Source: Phyto melanocephala
Taxonomy: Eukaryota; Arthropoda; Insecta; Diptera; Rhinophoridae
DNA length: 64,000 nt
Assembly (NCBI GenBank): GCA_941918925.1
Contig: OW799233.1
Location: 40,028,473 to 40,092,472, forward strand
Direction: 5' to 3'
The notes beneath the pieces were generated by a model that was given only the letters and a program-made list of their open reading frames with translations, was not told where the DNA came from and ran no database searches. Below are positions 11,021 to 23,124 of this stretch, piece by piece. The translations under genes were made by a program, and so were the position numbers. How positions within the stretch are numbered: position 1 is the stretch's first letter; every line of letters begins with the position of its first letter.

Positions 11021-12930
11021 CTTCTAAAATGTAAAATTTTATGAAAAAAAAACGTAATATGCGTGAAGTTTTTATTTACTGCTTATGGTGAATGTCTTCG
11101 CTCGGCTTCATTCTGGATTTATACAATAGCAAGGATATTAGGTGTCTTACCAATCGATGCCGAGTGACATTGAAAGATAATTCTAAATCGAAACAAAAGT
11201 CAAATATTCATGGCGCTAAGACAATTCTTTAGCGTTTTGTGAACATTAGCCGAAAAATGTTTAGACACGAAAGCGTTACTTTTTTACCAATATCTTGACA
11301 ACGTTTAGCCACATATCGCAATATCTGAAAGAGCTTTCTAGCAACAAGTGGTTTGAAAGTTTTGCCTCAACTACCTACCACCCAAGTTCGCTGTTTTGAT
11401 TGATGCAAAACACTTTCTATGGCCAATAGAAATGTTTTAAAGTAAAAGTTAAAAATTTGAAAAATCTATGCAGCCAATATTTTTTGCTCTAAAATTTCAA
11501 ATAATTGTACTTTCTTAAATTAGTTATTCGGAAGCTGAAAAAAATTTCCATTTAAAGAATATTTAAATAAGCTACAAAAGTTACAAACACAATTATTATA
11601 CTTAGAATTAAAAGAAGAAGAAAAAAAAACATTCGTAAGCTACCAAGTTCACAGCGGCATTAGTTTTCGCTTTAATAAAGCGGCAAAAAATTAGTTTTAA
11701 AATAAAATAGTTTTAATTGTTTTTTGATTACAAAAATGCTATAAATCATTTCAACTTTTAATACACTGTTCTATGTTAATTAAATTTTATTTATGTTTCT
11801 AAATATAAAAATTTATTTTATTATCAAATACTTAGATTTAATGACAACATTATGCATAATTAAAAACGAAAACTTATTAAACAGAAATAAAACCCGGGGC
11901 TTCAAAATATACAACATAATTTACAGCATCAAATTCCTATAAAATTTAGTTTAATTTTTTTTTTCTTTAATGATGTTTTTATGTTGCATTTAAATTGTAT
12001 TGTCTTACAGACTTTATAATTGTGCAAGATTTAAATGTTATTTGAAGTTAGTTGAATCAGGTCAGTTTTGTACTAATTTTCTAGTGTTATTTCTGAAGAT
12101 TTTTATTTTTTATTTTTTTTCTAAATTTATGATTTGCTTAATTACAAATCGTTAAAATTTTATATCAATATTTATTTGAAACATTTTTTTTTTTGTTTTT
12201 GTTGCTTTGCAGATAACAGTAATTTGTCTACACATTTAAAAAAATATTGAAAATAAGCCGTAACGTGTAGTTAGATTTGCATAAAATGTAGCTTTTAATA
12301 GAGTTTTCGTTGTTGTTGTTGTTGTATGTTGTGTGTGTAGTACATAATCTGTAAATCAAATGTTTGATTAAACCAGTTCATGGCATACCAGCTACTAAAA
12401 TATGCATAAATATTGTTTTAGTTTTTGTTGTTTGCTTTGGTATTGAAACTGCCTCACTTAAGGCATCTTCAATTGAACACCTACACAACTAACGAGGTAT
12501 GTAGTCGCCCACAGCTGAATGAAAAGTAGACTAGTGCTACTTCTAAACATTCATTTATAACTAGACGGCTGATGTTGTTGATGTTGCAGTTGCAGACTCT
12601 GAATTTTTTAATATCTTTGTATTATGTATGTATGAACGTGCAGATCCTAGGTATTCGCTGTTTTTGACCAGTGTTTTCCAAGGTGGAAATTGCCACCCAT
12701 CAATGATGATTTCAAAGTTTTTTTTTTTTTTTTTTTAAACTAAATTAACATATTTGGAAAAAATTAATTTTTCATAGGAAATTATTCATAAACAATTTGG
12801 TTTTTTTCTGTTCACTTGTATGACGAGTATGTCAAAACTCTGATTTCTGCTGATAAATCAGCAACTATAGAATGTTTTGAAGCCATTATTTGAGTGGTGT
12901 AAAATTAAAGCGACGGGAAATATTGAATAT
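11021..12930. other. Unassigned AT-rich DNA
   Basis: No open frame or repeat boundary I can support. It has GTT/GTTG microsatellites (~12305-12325) and long T runs. Confidence 0.5.
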
Positions 12931-13245
12931 TAGGTACTTAGGTAGAAAGTAAGAGATACCCTCACTCGGAGACCATGGCATGGTCTATTGCGTTCCCTTT
13001 ATTAGATGAAAAACCAAAATAAGTAAAAGAAAAGATGAATGGAGGAGAGAAATAGTACAAAAGAGAAATGAATTAAAAGCTCGTTAGAAACCCATCGGGC
13101 GCTCACTGTCCATTCACAAGCCACCCTACCTCCATGATAAATTCAATGATGTTCTCCAGCTTGCACGCCGGCAGTGACGGACAACGTAGTCCACAGTTTC
13201 CAACTCCTCCTCATCCTCACACATCCTACAATAAGTACCGCAATA
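12931..13245 (-). mobile_element. LINE 3' end sharing its tail with the SINE
   Basis: Read on the minus strand, ~13235 to 13130 encodes a Cys/His cluster (CRMCEDEEELETVDYVVRHC, then RRAS). This is the type found at the C-terminus of several insect LINEs. A 3' untranslated region follows and ends near 12931. The last part (GGTCTCCGAGTGAGGGTA, then CTACCTAAGTACC) resembles the tail of the SINE at 1725-1956 (GGTCTTCGAGTGAATG, GTGAGGGTAA, CCTACCTACC). The insert is 5' truncated. Confidence 0.55.
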
Positions 13246-13389
13246 AATATTTAATGCCATGATATTTGTAAAATACTGTTGGTAATTTCAAATAACTTGT
13301 TGTATTTTATTTAAAAAAAATTGAATATTTGCTTAAAATTGCCTAATATTTGGGAGTTCTGCTAGTTATAGTTTCGACACTGATGTTTG

Positions 13390-14170
13390 CCTGTAGGCTT
13401 AATTCTGACACCATCGACGTTAGTAGCTGCTACATTCAGAAGAATTGCCTTATAACTTTCTGAGATATAAGCAGAAAAAAAAAGCACAACTGCCTCTGGT
13501 TTTTTCCATATTTTTGCCATAAAAGTCAACATTTTTCCACTTTTTGATAATTTTTAGATACGTGTGCTGCTATTTCTAGATATGATATGCCTATATCTAT
13601 AAATAATTTTGGTCAAATCGGTCACTAATCGGCAAAGTTATAGCCGAAAATTATGCGGATAATTTTATATATATTTTTAGTTATAAAACAAACTCTAGAC
13701 TGTACAGTTATTCCTGAGATAAACTCACAGAGATATAAACACCAAAATTCTACTAAAACTTACAAACCATTGTTGTTTTTTTCAGCTCCTAGACAATGGA
13801 GAATTGATATGGGTATCAAATGAAAAATCTTGACAGGCAAAATATAAGACACTAAAAAAATATTTAAATTCCATGATGGCCGCCGCCGTCATACAAAAAA
13901 TGATGTACGACAAGTTTATATTTATATGCGTTAAATCTGGTATTTAAACCTACTCAATATTGGTATCAAGTAATGCAGTAGACTATGAAAGAGTGTAAAA
14001 TCCAGGATGGCGTTTGATATAAAATGGAGGATTTTTCTCTCTCTTAAATTCAACAATATAGGTATCAAATGAAAGGACTTGACTAGGAAAATACAGCAAA
14101 CAATTAAAAAATTCAGTTGCGTTGGCAATAATAAAGCAAAACCACGTACAATTAAATCGGAAACGTAGGC
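13390..14170 (+). repeat. Fragment of the 'AAGATGGCG' dispersed repeat
   Basis: The blocks CTTATAACTTTCTGAGATAT (~13450), CACTAATCGGCAAAGTTATA (~13622), GGGTATCAAATGAAAAATCT (~13810) and AAAATCCAGGATGGCG (~13998) recur in the same order at 40.9-42.6 kb and at 43.5-46.1 kb. The 43.2 kb copy begins with the ATACCC repeat's left half, so the two families appear related. The DD37E element at 14173 starts at or inside its right part. Confidence 0.55.
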
Positions 14171-14172
14171 TA

Positions 14173-15472
14173 AGGGGTGTCTCGAAATGCTTTTTTACAT
14201 TTTTTATAGGGCACTACGCAAACAATTATTATTTAATTAATTTTTTTGTTCCACTCTATGATAGTTATAAGCGTCAACAATACTTTGTTAGTAAGTTTAT
14301 TCAAATAATTTAATCCGTATTTAAAATGTCGTCAAATAGAGAAAAAGTGAGAAAAAATATTGTGGATATTTATAATGAAAATAAACAACTTTCTTACGCT
14401 GAAGTTGCGCGACGGGCAAAAGTGTCCAGACAGACTGACCGTAACGTTATTTTTAAATTTAAAAAAGACTTGTCTATTCAGCACAAGGAAGGTGGAGGGC
14501 CTCGTGGTTTTAGGAATCCTCAAATCGTTAAAAAGGTGAAGGCACTTTGGAAGCAAAATCCAAACATTTCCATTCGCGATATCGCACGAAAACTAAATAT
14601 TTCGAATTCGCTTGTAGAACGAATAAAGAAAAAAGAAAATTTAACAACATTCAAAGTCAAGAAAGTTCCAAACCGAAACGAAAAAGGAACAAAAACGGCA
14701 AGAATAAGAGCAAGACAGTTGCTACGTCACAAATTAAATAATTTTAATGGATGTATTTTAATGGACGATGAAACCTATTGTATGGCTGACTATTCAGAGC
14801 TTTCTGGTCAGGGTTTTTATGTTTCTAATAAAAGAGCTAATGTTTTCGATAAATTTAAGTATAAAAAGATTTCAAAATTCGCCAAAAAATATATGATATG
14901 GCAAGCAATATGTACATGTGGGAAAACTTCAAAGGTAATTATTGTCAATTATACAATGACCAGCCAATTTTATATTAATGAGTGCCTGAAAAAGCTGTAT
15001 TGCCATTATACAGAAGCCACAATATACCTTCACTGCTTTGGCCCGACTTGGCAAGCTGCCACTACAGCAAAGACGTCCTTGAGTGGTATGAGGCCAACAA
15101 AATAAATTTTGTACCGAAAAACATGAATCCACCTAATTGTCCAGAGCTAAGGCCTATTGAACGCTATTGGGCTATAATTAAGCAGTACTTAAGAACAAAG
15201 TTCAAAGCTTCTGCAAATGTAAAAAAATTTGGATTTCTTTGGAAAAAACTATCATACACTTTGGTAAAACGTGTCTCCAACGTTTAATGCAAAGCGTTAA
15301 GAAAAAAGGGCGAAATTTTGCAAAAGAAAATAAAATTTGAAATTTTGGTTTTTTGCATAAAAAAGTTTAGCAATTTTTCTCCATAACGCCAATAAAATGT
15401 ATTTTTTGTTTGAAAGAAAAACTAGATTTGGGAGACATTTTAAAATGTAAAAAAGCATTTTGAGACATCCCT
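14173..15472 (+). mobile_element. Tc1/mariner element of the DD37E type
   Basis: The terminal repeats AGGGGTGTCTCGAAATGCTT (14173) and the complement AGGGATGTCTCAAAATGCTT (ending 15472) are nearly identical over ~30 bp, and a TA flanks both ends. The 1.3 kb length and TA target are typical of the superfamily. It holds one transposase gene with a frameshift. It is among the best-preserved elements in the window. Confidence 0.9.
14326..15287 (+). pseudogene. DD37E Tc1/mariner transposase, one frameshift
   Basis: The first frame (14326 to ~15000) contains a paired-like helix-turn-helix region (LSYAEVARRAKVSRQT; ISIRDIARKLNISNSLVER) and the first catalytic site, MDDETY (residues 146-151). A frame change near 15000 moves the protein to the frame running through 15287. 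There WPDLASCHYSKD gives the second Asp (codon 15045-15047) and CPELRPIERYW gives the Glu (codon 15159-15161). Exactly 37 residues lie between them, which assigns it to DD37E rather than DD34D or DD34E. Both catalytic halves are otherwise intact, so this copy looks only one or a few mutations away from an open frame. It would bind its TIRs in the nucleus. Confidence 0.88.
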
Positions 15473-17540
15473 TACACTAAAATGTGGTCATTTTACCTAT
15501 GTGCAAGATGGTGGCACATTAGGGTATTTACTGTGGGTAAATACTAGAAACTTTTAATATTCGAAGGCATGTGGCGAACACTATTTGTTTGCTTGTAAGG
15601 TGTTGTAATCTAATGTACACTTACAAGTTATTAGACTTAAATAATGATTAAAAGAAGTTATTTATATTGTTTTCTTTGAAATTTTTTAATCTCTTTGGAT
15701 TTTTTAAAATCCCAATTTGAGAAATACTGTCTTAGACAAGCGTTAGGCAGTGCAGACGATCAGTCAGATGAACTTGTATGGTACTCATTTAAGAATATTA
15801 TGAATGTTGCATTAATTAAAATTTTTCATACGGAGTGAAAAATCTTAAATTGCCCAGCAAAATACAGTGTGAAATTCTTTTCAACTTAAGAAAAAACTGA
15901 AGACCTTTAAAAATGTACAAACAGTTTAAAATACGTTTAAAAGGCAAATATTATATTATTAAGGTATTTTCACCTATTTTTAATTTTCACTTATTTCATA
16001 TAAAGTTAAAAGATAAAACCAATTCAATCTCTTCTCTCATTTATTTCAAATATTAAACTTCGTATTCAATATAAAAGTCATAAACAGAAAAATTTTCTAC
16101 GAACTGCGATTGCTTGCTAAAAAATATGTCTTGTTCCCTTTATTTTATTTTCCAAAGGCAACTTGTTTCTTAATGTTCACAAGTTCTTAGTGTGATAAAT
16201 ATATAAAAATAAAAATAGCTTTTGTGTACATAATTATTTGTAACACTGTAGGCATGTCTTTACATGGTCTATTTTCATTTTCCAGTACTAGCACTTCTTG
16301 CTGCTGTCACGGCAATAAAGCAAAAAAAAAAAACCAAAAAGTATTGGTGACGTGTTTATTGATGCCGCACAGAGCACAACAACAGGCAAAAGCTTTCTTA
16401 TACAAAAATCACGCTAAATAGAGATGAATAAGAGGCATCGTCAGGCTCATAAAGTAGCACTAAGAGGAGGCGGTTAACTTACTGTTGCAACGCACTTTAA
16501 ATGCCGTTACACATACAGATATTTACCATTCATAATACACAAACTATGAATATCAGCTTAGATGGAACATGTATGTATCCATGTTTGTTGTGTGTTGGTC
16601 TAAATTTTACCAATATTTATGTGAAAATTCTGCTCTTTTTTAAGTGCAGCTTAATGTTTCTTCTACACTTGGTGGTTTTCGACAATTTTCATGTACACAA
16701 AAAACACACACTAATAACGTTTGTATTTGAATTTTTAATGCTGCTGTTGTTGCAGTTGTTACCGTATTAAACACATCAATTTTTATTTGACAAGACGGTG
16801 TTAATACGAGTGGCATGTTTTTAATGGAAACTCATAAAAATGTTGTTTTTGAAAATGCTGTTAATATAGGAAACTTACGAGGAAGAACAGCATCAGCATG
16901 TATGCTTTTTCCAATTAATTTTTAAATATGTCCAGTTAATAACAGCAATGTTTTATTGTTGTCTTTGTGGTTGTTTTATTGCGTAAAAATCAAAAGACTT
17001 AAGAAGCAAGCGCGTTTTATTGATAATATTGATTTTAAGGAAAGTGGGTGAAATTGTTTTTTTTTGTGCTCGCTAGAGGGGGTAATAAAAAAAAACAAAA
17101 TTGTTTAATATGTTGAATTAATGTTGGCATATCCACTTGCCATTTTACATGACTTACTGTCATTTGTGCTTAGTTTTAAATTAAGTTTTTCTTTTTATTT
17201 ATATCAAAGAAAGTGTATCAGTAGCCTGTTTATAAAATATATAAAACATGCTGATTAAGCGTAAAAAGCGAAATGATCAGATTATGGTTTTATGACTAGG
17301 TAATCGAATTACATATTTACTTAAATCAAATTTTTTTTAAGCTTTTCAACAAAAATAAATTATTGCATATTTTTAAATATATTTTTCATGGCGTTTAATA
17401 TTTCAAAATAATTTTTAGCTCACGGCCCAGAGTGCATGCATATAAAGTTCGGTCAAAATCGGTTCAGTAGTTTTGGAGTTTATCGATCACGAATATACAC
17501 GTAATTTTTATATAAAGAGAGAAGAGATAGAGATTGCGTA
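15473..17540. other. Unassigned AT-rich DNA
   Basis: No supported gene. Short open frames at 16224-16421 and 16501-16770 have the composition of random AT-rich DNA. A small block at ~17450-17500 (AAAATCGGTTCAGTAGTTTT) resembles phrases found in Helitron-like repeats but has no boundary. Confidence 0.5.
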
Positions 17541-18645
17541 CACGCAAAGAAAAAATATGGTTGTGGTAACCATAATCGAAGAGCAACATACTATGATTGA
17601 ATTCTATGATTATGGTTAAAAATAATATAGATTAGCAGTTATCATTATTACGTTTAATTTAAGTATCATTCAACAATCATATATATGACTACAATTGAAA
17701 TCGGAAATCTTTGCTTTTCTACGGCAAATTACTGCCTTTTGCTGTAACATACACATATTGATTATACTTACCAATTCAATTGCAATTTTTATACCAACAT
17801 TTTTTTACATTTTATCGTTTACTAGCCAATCCCGGCGCGCGTTGCTACGCCCCTTCATGAATTTGAATCGCATTCTAAATTTTAATCGAATATCAAGTGC
17901 AAGGCTAAAAACTATAACCTTTTCTTTATGAGCATGGCACTGCCCACTTTTCTAATTACGAAACTGTATAGTCATGACAGCTCAATAAGTGTGCAAAGTT
18001 TCAGAAAAATCGGTCCAGTGTAAGTACCTCAAAATGATACCTTTTTTTATGGGCGTGGCACTGCCCACTTTTCTAAATACAAAACTGTATAGTCATGACA
18101 ACTCAATATGTGTGCAAAGTTTCAGAAAAATCGGTCCAGTGCAAGTACCTCAAACTGATACCTTTTTTTTAATGGGCGTGGCACTGCCCATTTTTCTAAT
18201 GACGAAAAAGTAGTCATGACAGCTCAGTATGTTTGCAAAGTTTCAGAAAATTCGGTCCAGTGCAAGTAGCTAAAACTGATAACTAATTTTTTATGGGCGT
18301 GGCCCCGCCCACTTTTTCAATCACGAAATTATAAAGCCATGGCAGCTCAATATGTGTGCAAAGTTTCAGAGAAATCCGTCCAGTGCAAGTACCTCAAAAT
18401 TAAAGCATTTTTAGGGGCGTGGCCCCGCCCACTTTTCTTATCACGAAATTATTTAGTCATGACAGCTCGATATGTGTGCAAAGTTTCAGAAAAATCGGTC
18501 AAGTGCAAGTAGCTTAAAATGATAACTAATTTTTTATGGGCGTGGCTCCGCCCACTTTTTTTCACCCATAAACACTCCCTGGTATGTGTACAACAACTTA
18601 CCAAAGTTTGAGCCCGATCGGTTTTACAGTTTCGGAGTCTATAGC

Positions 18646-18686
<41 letters not shown>

Positions 18687-19158
18687 TTCACTTTTATATA
18701 TATAGATTTGTAAATTTTCTTTAATTTCTCAAAATTATTGTTCATTTTTTTGACATATCAAACTTTTCAAATAATAAAAATTTATTCAGCAAGAAGAAGA
18801 ACAGTTGAAATCAAATTATTATTAAGGAAAATCATAGCTTGATTAATTTGTAATCATACTGTTGTCTCACTTATTATTTAATGATTATTTTTAATTTATA
18901 ATGCGTTTGAATATAATGTTATTTTTGTCGTCATAATTTTTGTAATTCATATTATTTTCAAATGATAACCATTTTGAAATTTTTACGAAAAGTATACATT
19001 AAATGATACAATTCAAACAAATGCTTGATTATCGTGACAAAATATATGATGAAATGAAACAAAAATAACTATTACTTGTTTTCGATAACCAAATATTGTT
19101 TTAGAAAAAATAATATGACCGTAGTGATCATGCTGTATTCATGGTTTTTCTTTGCGTG
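17541..19158. mobile_element. Foldback/TIR element with CACGCAAAGAAAAA ends
   Basis: CACGCAAAGAAAAA at 17541-17554 is exactly complemented by TTTTTCTTTGCGTG at 19145-19158, with TA outside each end. The interior near both ends is rich in ATGATTATGGTT-like self-complementary phrases. It has no open frame of its own. A Helitron-like repeat occupies 17821-18705. Without it the element is ~730 bp, consistent with a non-autonomous DNA element. Confidence 0.5.
17821..18705 (-). mobile_element. Helitron-like non-autonomous repeat, copy 1
   Basis: On the minus strand it starts TCTATATATATAAAAGTG, followed by a (GT)n microsatellite. It contains six copies of a ~120 bp module, each with a GTGGGCGGGGCCACGCCC-type hairpin. 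It ends GTAGCAACGCGCGCCGGG then ATTGGCTAGT. The TC start, CTAGT end, GC-rich terminal hairpin and absence of TIRs fit Helitron or Helentron-type elements. The class is inference. No Rep/helicase frame is present. Confidence 0.6.
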
Positions 19159-19164
19159 TATATA

Positions 19165-20479
19165 TGAGGAGCCGCAGAACAAAAGGTGCTTTTTCGCTCA
19201 TTTCAAATTTTTGGGAAATCGAGATTTATTTTTTTTTGCCCCTTTAAAAATTGCAAGAACATGAAAATGCTTACAAGTTTTTTAATTATCTACAGACGCA
19301 TCTTACTGTCATAAGTCAACCCATTAAATGTTAAGAATATTTGAAATAATTTAATTTTTTATTTCGGAAAAAGCACCCTTTGCAAAAAAGAAAGCAAAAA
19401 AGCACCTTTTGTTAAGAAAAAAAAGTAAAAAAACACGTTTTGTTAATAGAAGAAAAAAGTACATTTTGTAATGCGAATACACATATATGACGATAAAATT
19501 TTGACTGAATGTGTTTAAACCTGATCTAATTTTTTAAAAGATGTTAAGTTAAGTATATTATTTTTGTCGTTTTATTAAATAAAATTGCAACCTAAGCATT
19601 TCTTTCTTAGCCTTCAACTAAATACATATGAAATTTGTTAAATAGTTAAACTCTTGTTCCAACATCTTCTTCTAGGCAAGAACATCCAACATTTTCGTCT
19701 ATTGAATCCTCCATACCTTTATCCTGGTTATACAAAATGTCCTTATACCAAAATAATGACTGATTTTCACTCCAGTCTTTACCAAACTGTTTTATTATTA
19801 ATGACTTTCCGCGTCTTTTCGTTTGTCAGCGCTAATATAACGGCCTGTTTTAGTTTCATTTAGAGAAAATGAAAGCGGTGTTTTTCCTCGTTTCAGCAAA
19901 TTTAAATTAGTATTCCGCTCGTTTTCAGATTTAAATTTAAAGGACTCGAAAGTTTTTATCAAGCATTTTACTATCCCGTTATCTTGTACATGATAGGGTG
20001 ATTTTGTTTGGAGCCAAAACAATATAGTTCGAACAATATGAGAATTCTTGATTTGACCGCCACATCTGTCGCAAAAAAATCTTATACAATTAATATATTT
20101 CAAACTGAGAGTATTTAAGTAATGAAGCAAGGCAGAACCAATTTCCGTAGATCCTCGACCAGCCTGGTTTTCAGTCCAACAGTACTTTAACTGTAGTTTG
20201 GTTTGATCATTAAAGTAAAAAGTGAAACTACACAAAGATTATGGGAAAAGAACCTTTTGTTAAAAAATAAACAAAAAAGCACCTTTTGATAAAAAATATA
20301 CAAAAAAGCACCTTTTGTTAAGCATAAATTTTTTAGAACCCATTTACTTTGTAAAAAAATAATAATAATAATGCAAACTTGATTATTTCTACGAGATTTC
20401 AACCTAAATATTATAAAAATACCAAAAGACCAATTTTTCGCGAAATGCGAAAAAGCACCTATTGTTCTGCGGCTCCTCA
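19165..20479 (-). mobile_element. TIR element with AAAAGCACCTTTTGTT subterminal repeats
   Basis: TGAGGAGCCGCAGAACAAAA (19165) is inverted at the right end (to 20479), giving a TIR of about 34 bp ending in GTGCTTTTTCGC. TATATA flanks both sides (19159-19164 and 20480-20485) and is a possible duplication. The motif AAAAGCACCTTTTGTT or close variants recurs several times near each end (19370-19470 and 20245-20325), like transposase-binding sites. A transposase fragment lies in the middle. Its 1.3 kb size suggests an internally deleted copy. Confidence 0.75.
19798..20235 (-). pseudogene. Transposase-like fragment with FFCDRCGGQIKN motif
   Basis: A 145-codon frame contains YCWTENQAGRGSTEIGSAL, and about 30 residues later FFCDRCGGQIKN. 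Multicopy insect and other animal proteins associated with transposons carry a similar pair of motifs (W.E..a.RGS.EI and SD.C.GQN.N). I recall these as a domain of unknown function in the DUF7869 style, but I cannot verify the name. The Asp of DRC and the Glu residues could be part of a DDE/D site, which is inference. The frame lies inside an element with clear TIRs, which supports a transposase role. N- and C-terminal parts are missing. Confidence 0.55.
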
Positions 20480-20485
20480 TATATA

Positions 20486-23124
20486 AAAGAAAACACAATA
20501 AAAATTTCCTGGTGGGGGTAGCAAAGCTTACCGGCATTTAAAAATGGTACTAAAAGGTTGGGTATGAACAGAAAAAAAGAAATATAAAACAAATTGTTTT
20601 AATATAATCATTGATTCGAACCAACAGTGATATCAGAAATCATCTTGAAATGAGTGCAATACAAAGGTTGACAATGAGGGCCGTGTTAAACGTGCTTATC
20701 TTTTCTTAAATTACTTTTGACATAAATAAGGGATATTAAGTGATTTTTTATTTATATAAAACCACTGAAATGGCAACAAAATTATATAAAATTTAAAATT
20801 TAAACTTTAAGTTTTATTTAATGGATGCAATAAACAACTTTTTAGAGCATAATGGTATTTGCTACAGTTAATAAAAACAAGAAAACTTTCAAGCATTTCG
20901 TTCGTTTAGTTTATATAAATTAGATGCTAGTCACACAGTATTTACAATTTGAAGTAAGTGTTTCCTTGACGTGTCCCAAATACCACTAATGACTTGAAAT
21001 CCCACAATTTCATCTTAATTTGTTATCAGGTGAAGAGAACAACAATGGTACAAGACAAAAGGTAATCAAATCTTCTTTTGTAATAACAAAAATACGAATA
21101 TACAAAAAGACGAAAAACTAAACAACAACAACAATTGATTTTTTAACATTCTGACCTCAACACTCTTTAACGTAAACAAGAAAATTTGTCAAAGTTCAGT
21201 AATTGTTTTGTCACCCATGTTACGTACTCGTACTGCATGCTTGTACTAAAAGCAAAAGAAAAAAAAAACTACAAGTCAAAAGATAACACTTTAAGACACG
21301 ATTATCATTTTTTGAAAATCTTACAGCAATTTATAGACACATGAACATATTTTTATTCAAACATATCTAAATTCAAACACACCAATCCCTATGTATGCCT
21401 TTACACATGTATGTATGCATGTATAAATCTAAGACGAACATATCGTTGACTCTAAACAACCCACCATATACATATTTTTCACGTTTTTGAGGTTCAATTT
21501 TTTTTTATTTCTTGCCTTAGACACGTACTTATACACCTCCATGGTTGGCATTACAATTAAATTGTATGATGACTAGAATGTAGCGTGTGAATCTCTATTA
21601 GATGAAATAAAAAAAATAAAAAAAACGTATAGATATAAACAACATTTCATATAGAATATGTTTGTTTGTCCATTCATGTGTGATTATGTGTCCGTCTGTC
21701 CGTCCGTTTTTTATCCTGTTTGATTAACATGAGAAATTTTTTTATTTTATTTAAATTTTTTTTTGTTTTAACTTTCCTTAATATCCTAACAAATTTGCAA
21801 GATTTTATTTTTGTATGTTACTTATATTATTTTTTTTTACATTTTTGTGTGTGTAAGTTTATCTTTATGGTGAAAAAGTAATATGCAGACACGTATGTAT
21901 GTCTACTAATACAAATACTACATTGTTATGTTCGAAAAACTTCTATAATAAAAGCAACAGAGCGCGCTATTCTGGATTATATCGAATACATAATACAAAT
22001 CATTTAGAGGGTTATTGTAGTTTTGTATAAAGTACTCCTTCAAAACACCTAAATTTTCTTAAATTGTTTGAGTTTTGTCTATTGGGTTTTCTAATACAGA
22101 TCATTTGAATATATGAATGTTCCACTAGTAAACAGTCCACTGTAACTGAAACTCTAACAAAAACCTTATTTTCCTTAAGAGTAAGAGTTAAACCTGTTTT
22201 AACAGATCTCAAAAAACTCTATCCATTGCTTTTTTTATCCCAATTAAATATCCTTTTAGAAAATATTAAAACGATCTAGTCTTATGAATGATTTTAAAAT
22301 TTGAATCTTTTAACCATTAGCAATCAGAAGCTTATTGTAATAAACTTAGAAATCGGTTGCATAATTAAAATTATGATCATTTGTTATATGCATGCGGCGA
22401 TAGGTTTTATTAAAAAAATGCTCTTAAGAAGTTATAGGTCTTAGCATTTATATTCTACAAAAATATCTTTAGTAGATTTTGAAAGCCTTATGTCATTGCA
22501 TTTATTATATAGGAAGTAAAAACTCAACAATTAAGTCTTTCCAATGAATTTATTTTTCGAAATTACTTCACGAGATCTCACTTATGGGGGTGTTTATAAA
22601 ATGTTATAAAAGATAGATGTGTAGCCCGTTTTATCCTTTAGACATCATCATGCAGGCACATATAATTTTAAATCCGGTTATTTTAGAATTTCTTAAGTTT
22701 TATATTAAGTTTGGGCTGGTTTTAGTGTTGAATATTTTAAAATTTTGGGTCTCAAAACAATAAGCATTTTTCTTGCCAGTTCATTGAGTAATCGCTTTGG
22801 TATTACTGGATTTCTCAAGTTGTTATTAATGAAGGGTTTTTAATCCCTAAATTAACATTTTTTGTGTGAAAACTTAACCTGGAACAATAATTCGTATTGG
22901 CTATATCACTGGTTAAATTAAATGCGATCAATGATTGTCACAACATGAAAAGAAGATCATTAGACAGATACAAACTTTTTGATGCAAGACTGTTGTAAGT
23001 CATGATCAAGCACTTTGCTGGAAATTCCTAAGGCTCTTCTGAGAGATATGCAGGTAATGAGCGACAGCAATGATTTGAGTTCTTAGAAGATACTAATAAA
23101 CTGGCTGGCGACTTAACTAATTAA
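20486..23124. other. Unassigned AT-rich DNA
   Basis: No gene or repeat boundary recognised. AT-rich with scattered short frames only. Confidence 0.5.

Noticed and set aside
16224..16770. Two short plus-strand frames.
   Set aside because: Composition is that of random AT-rich DNA, with no motif and no splice context.
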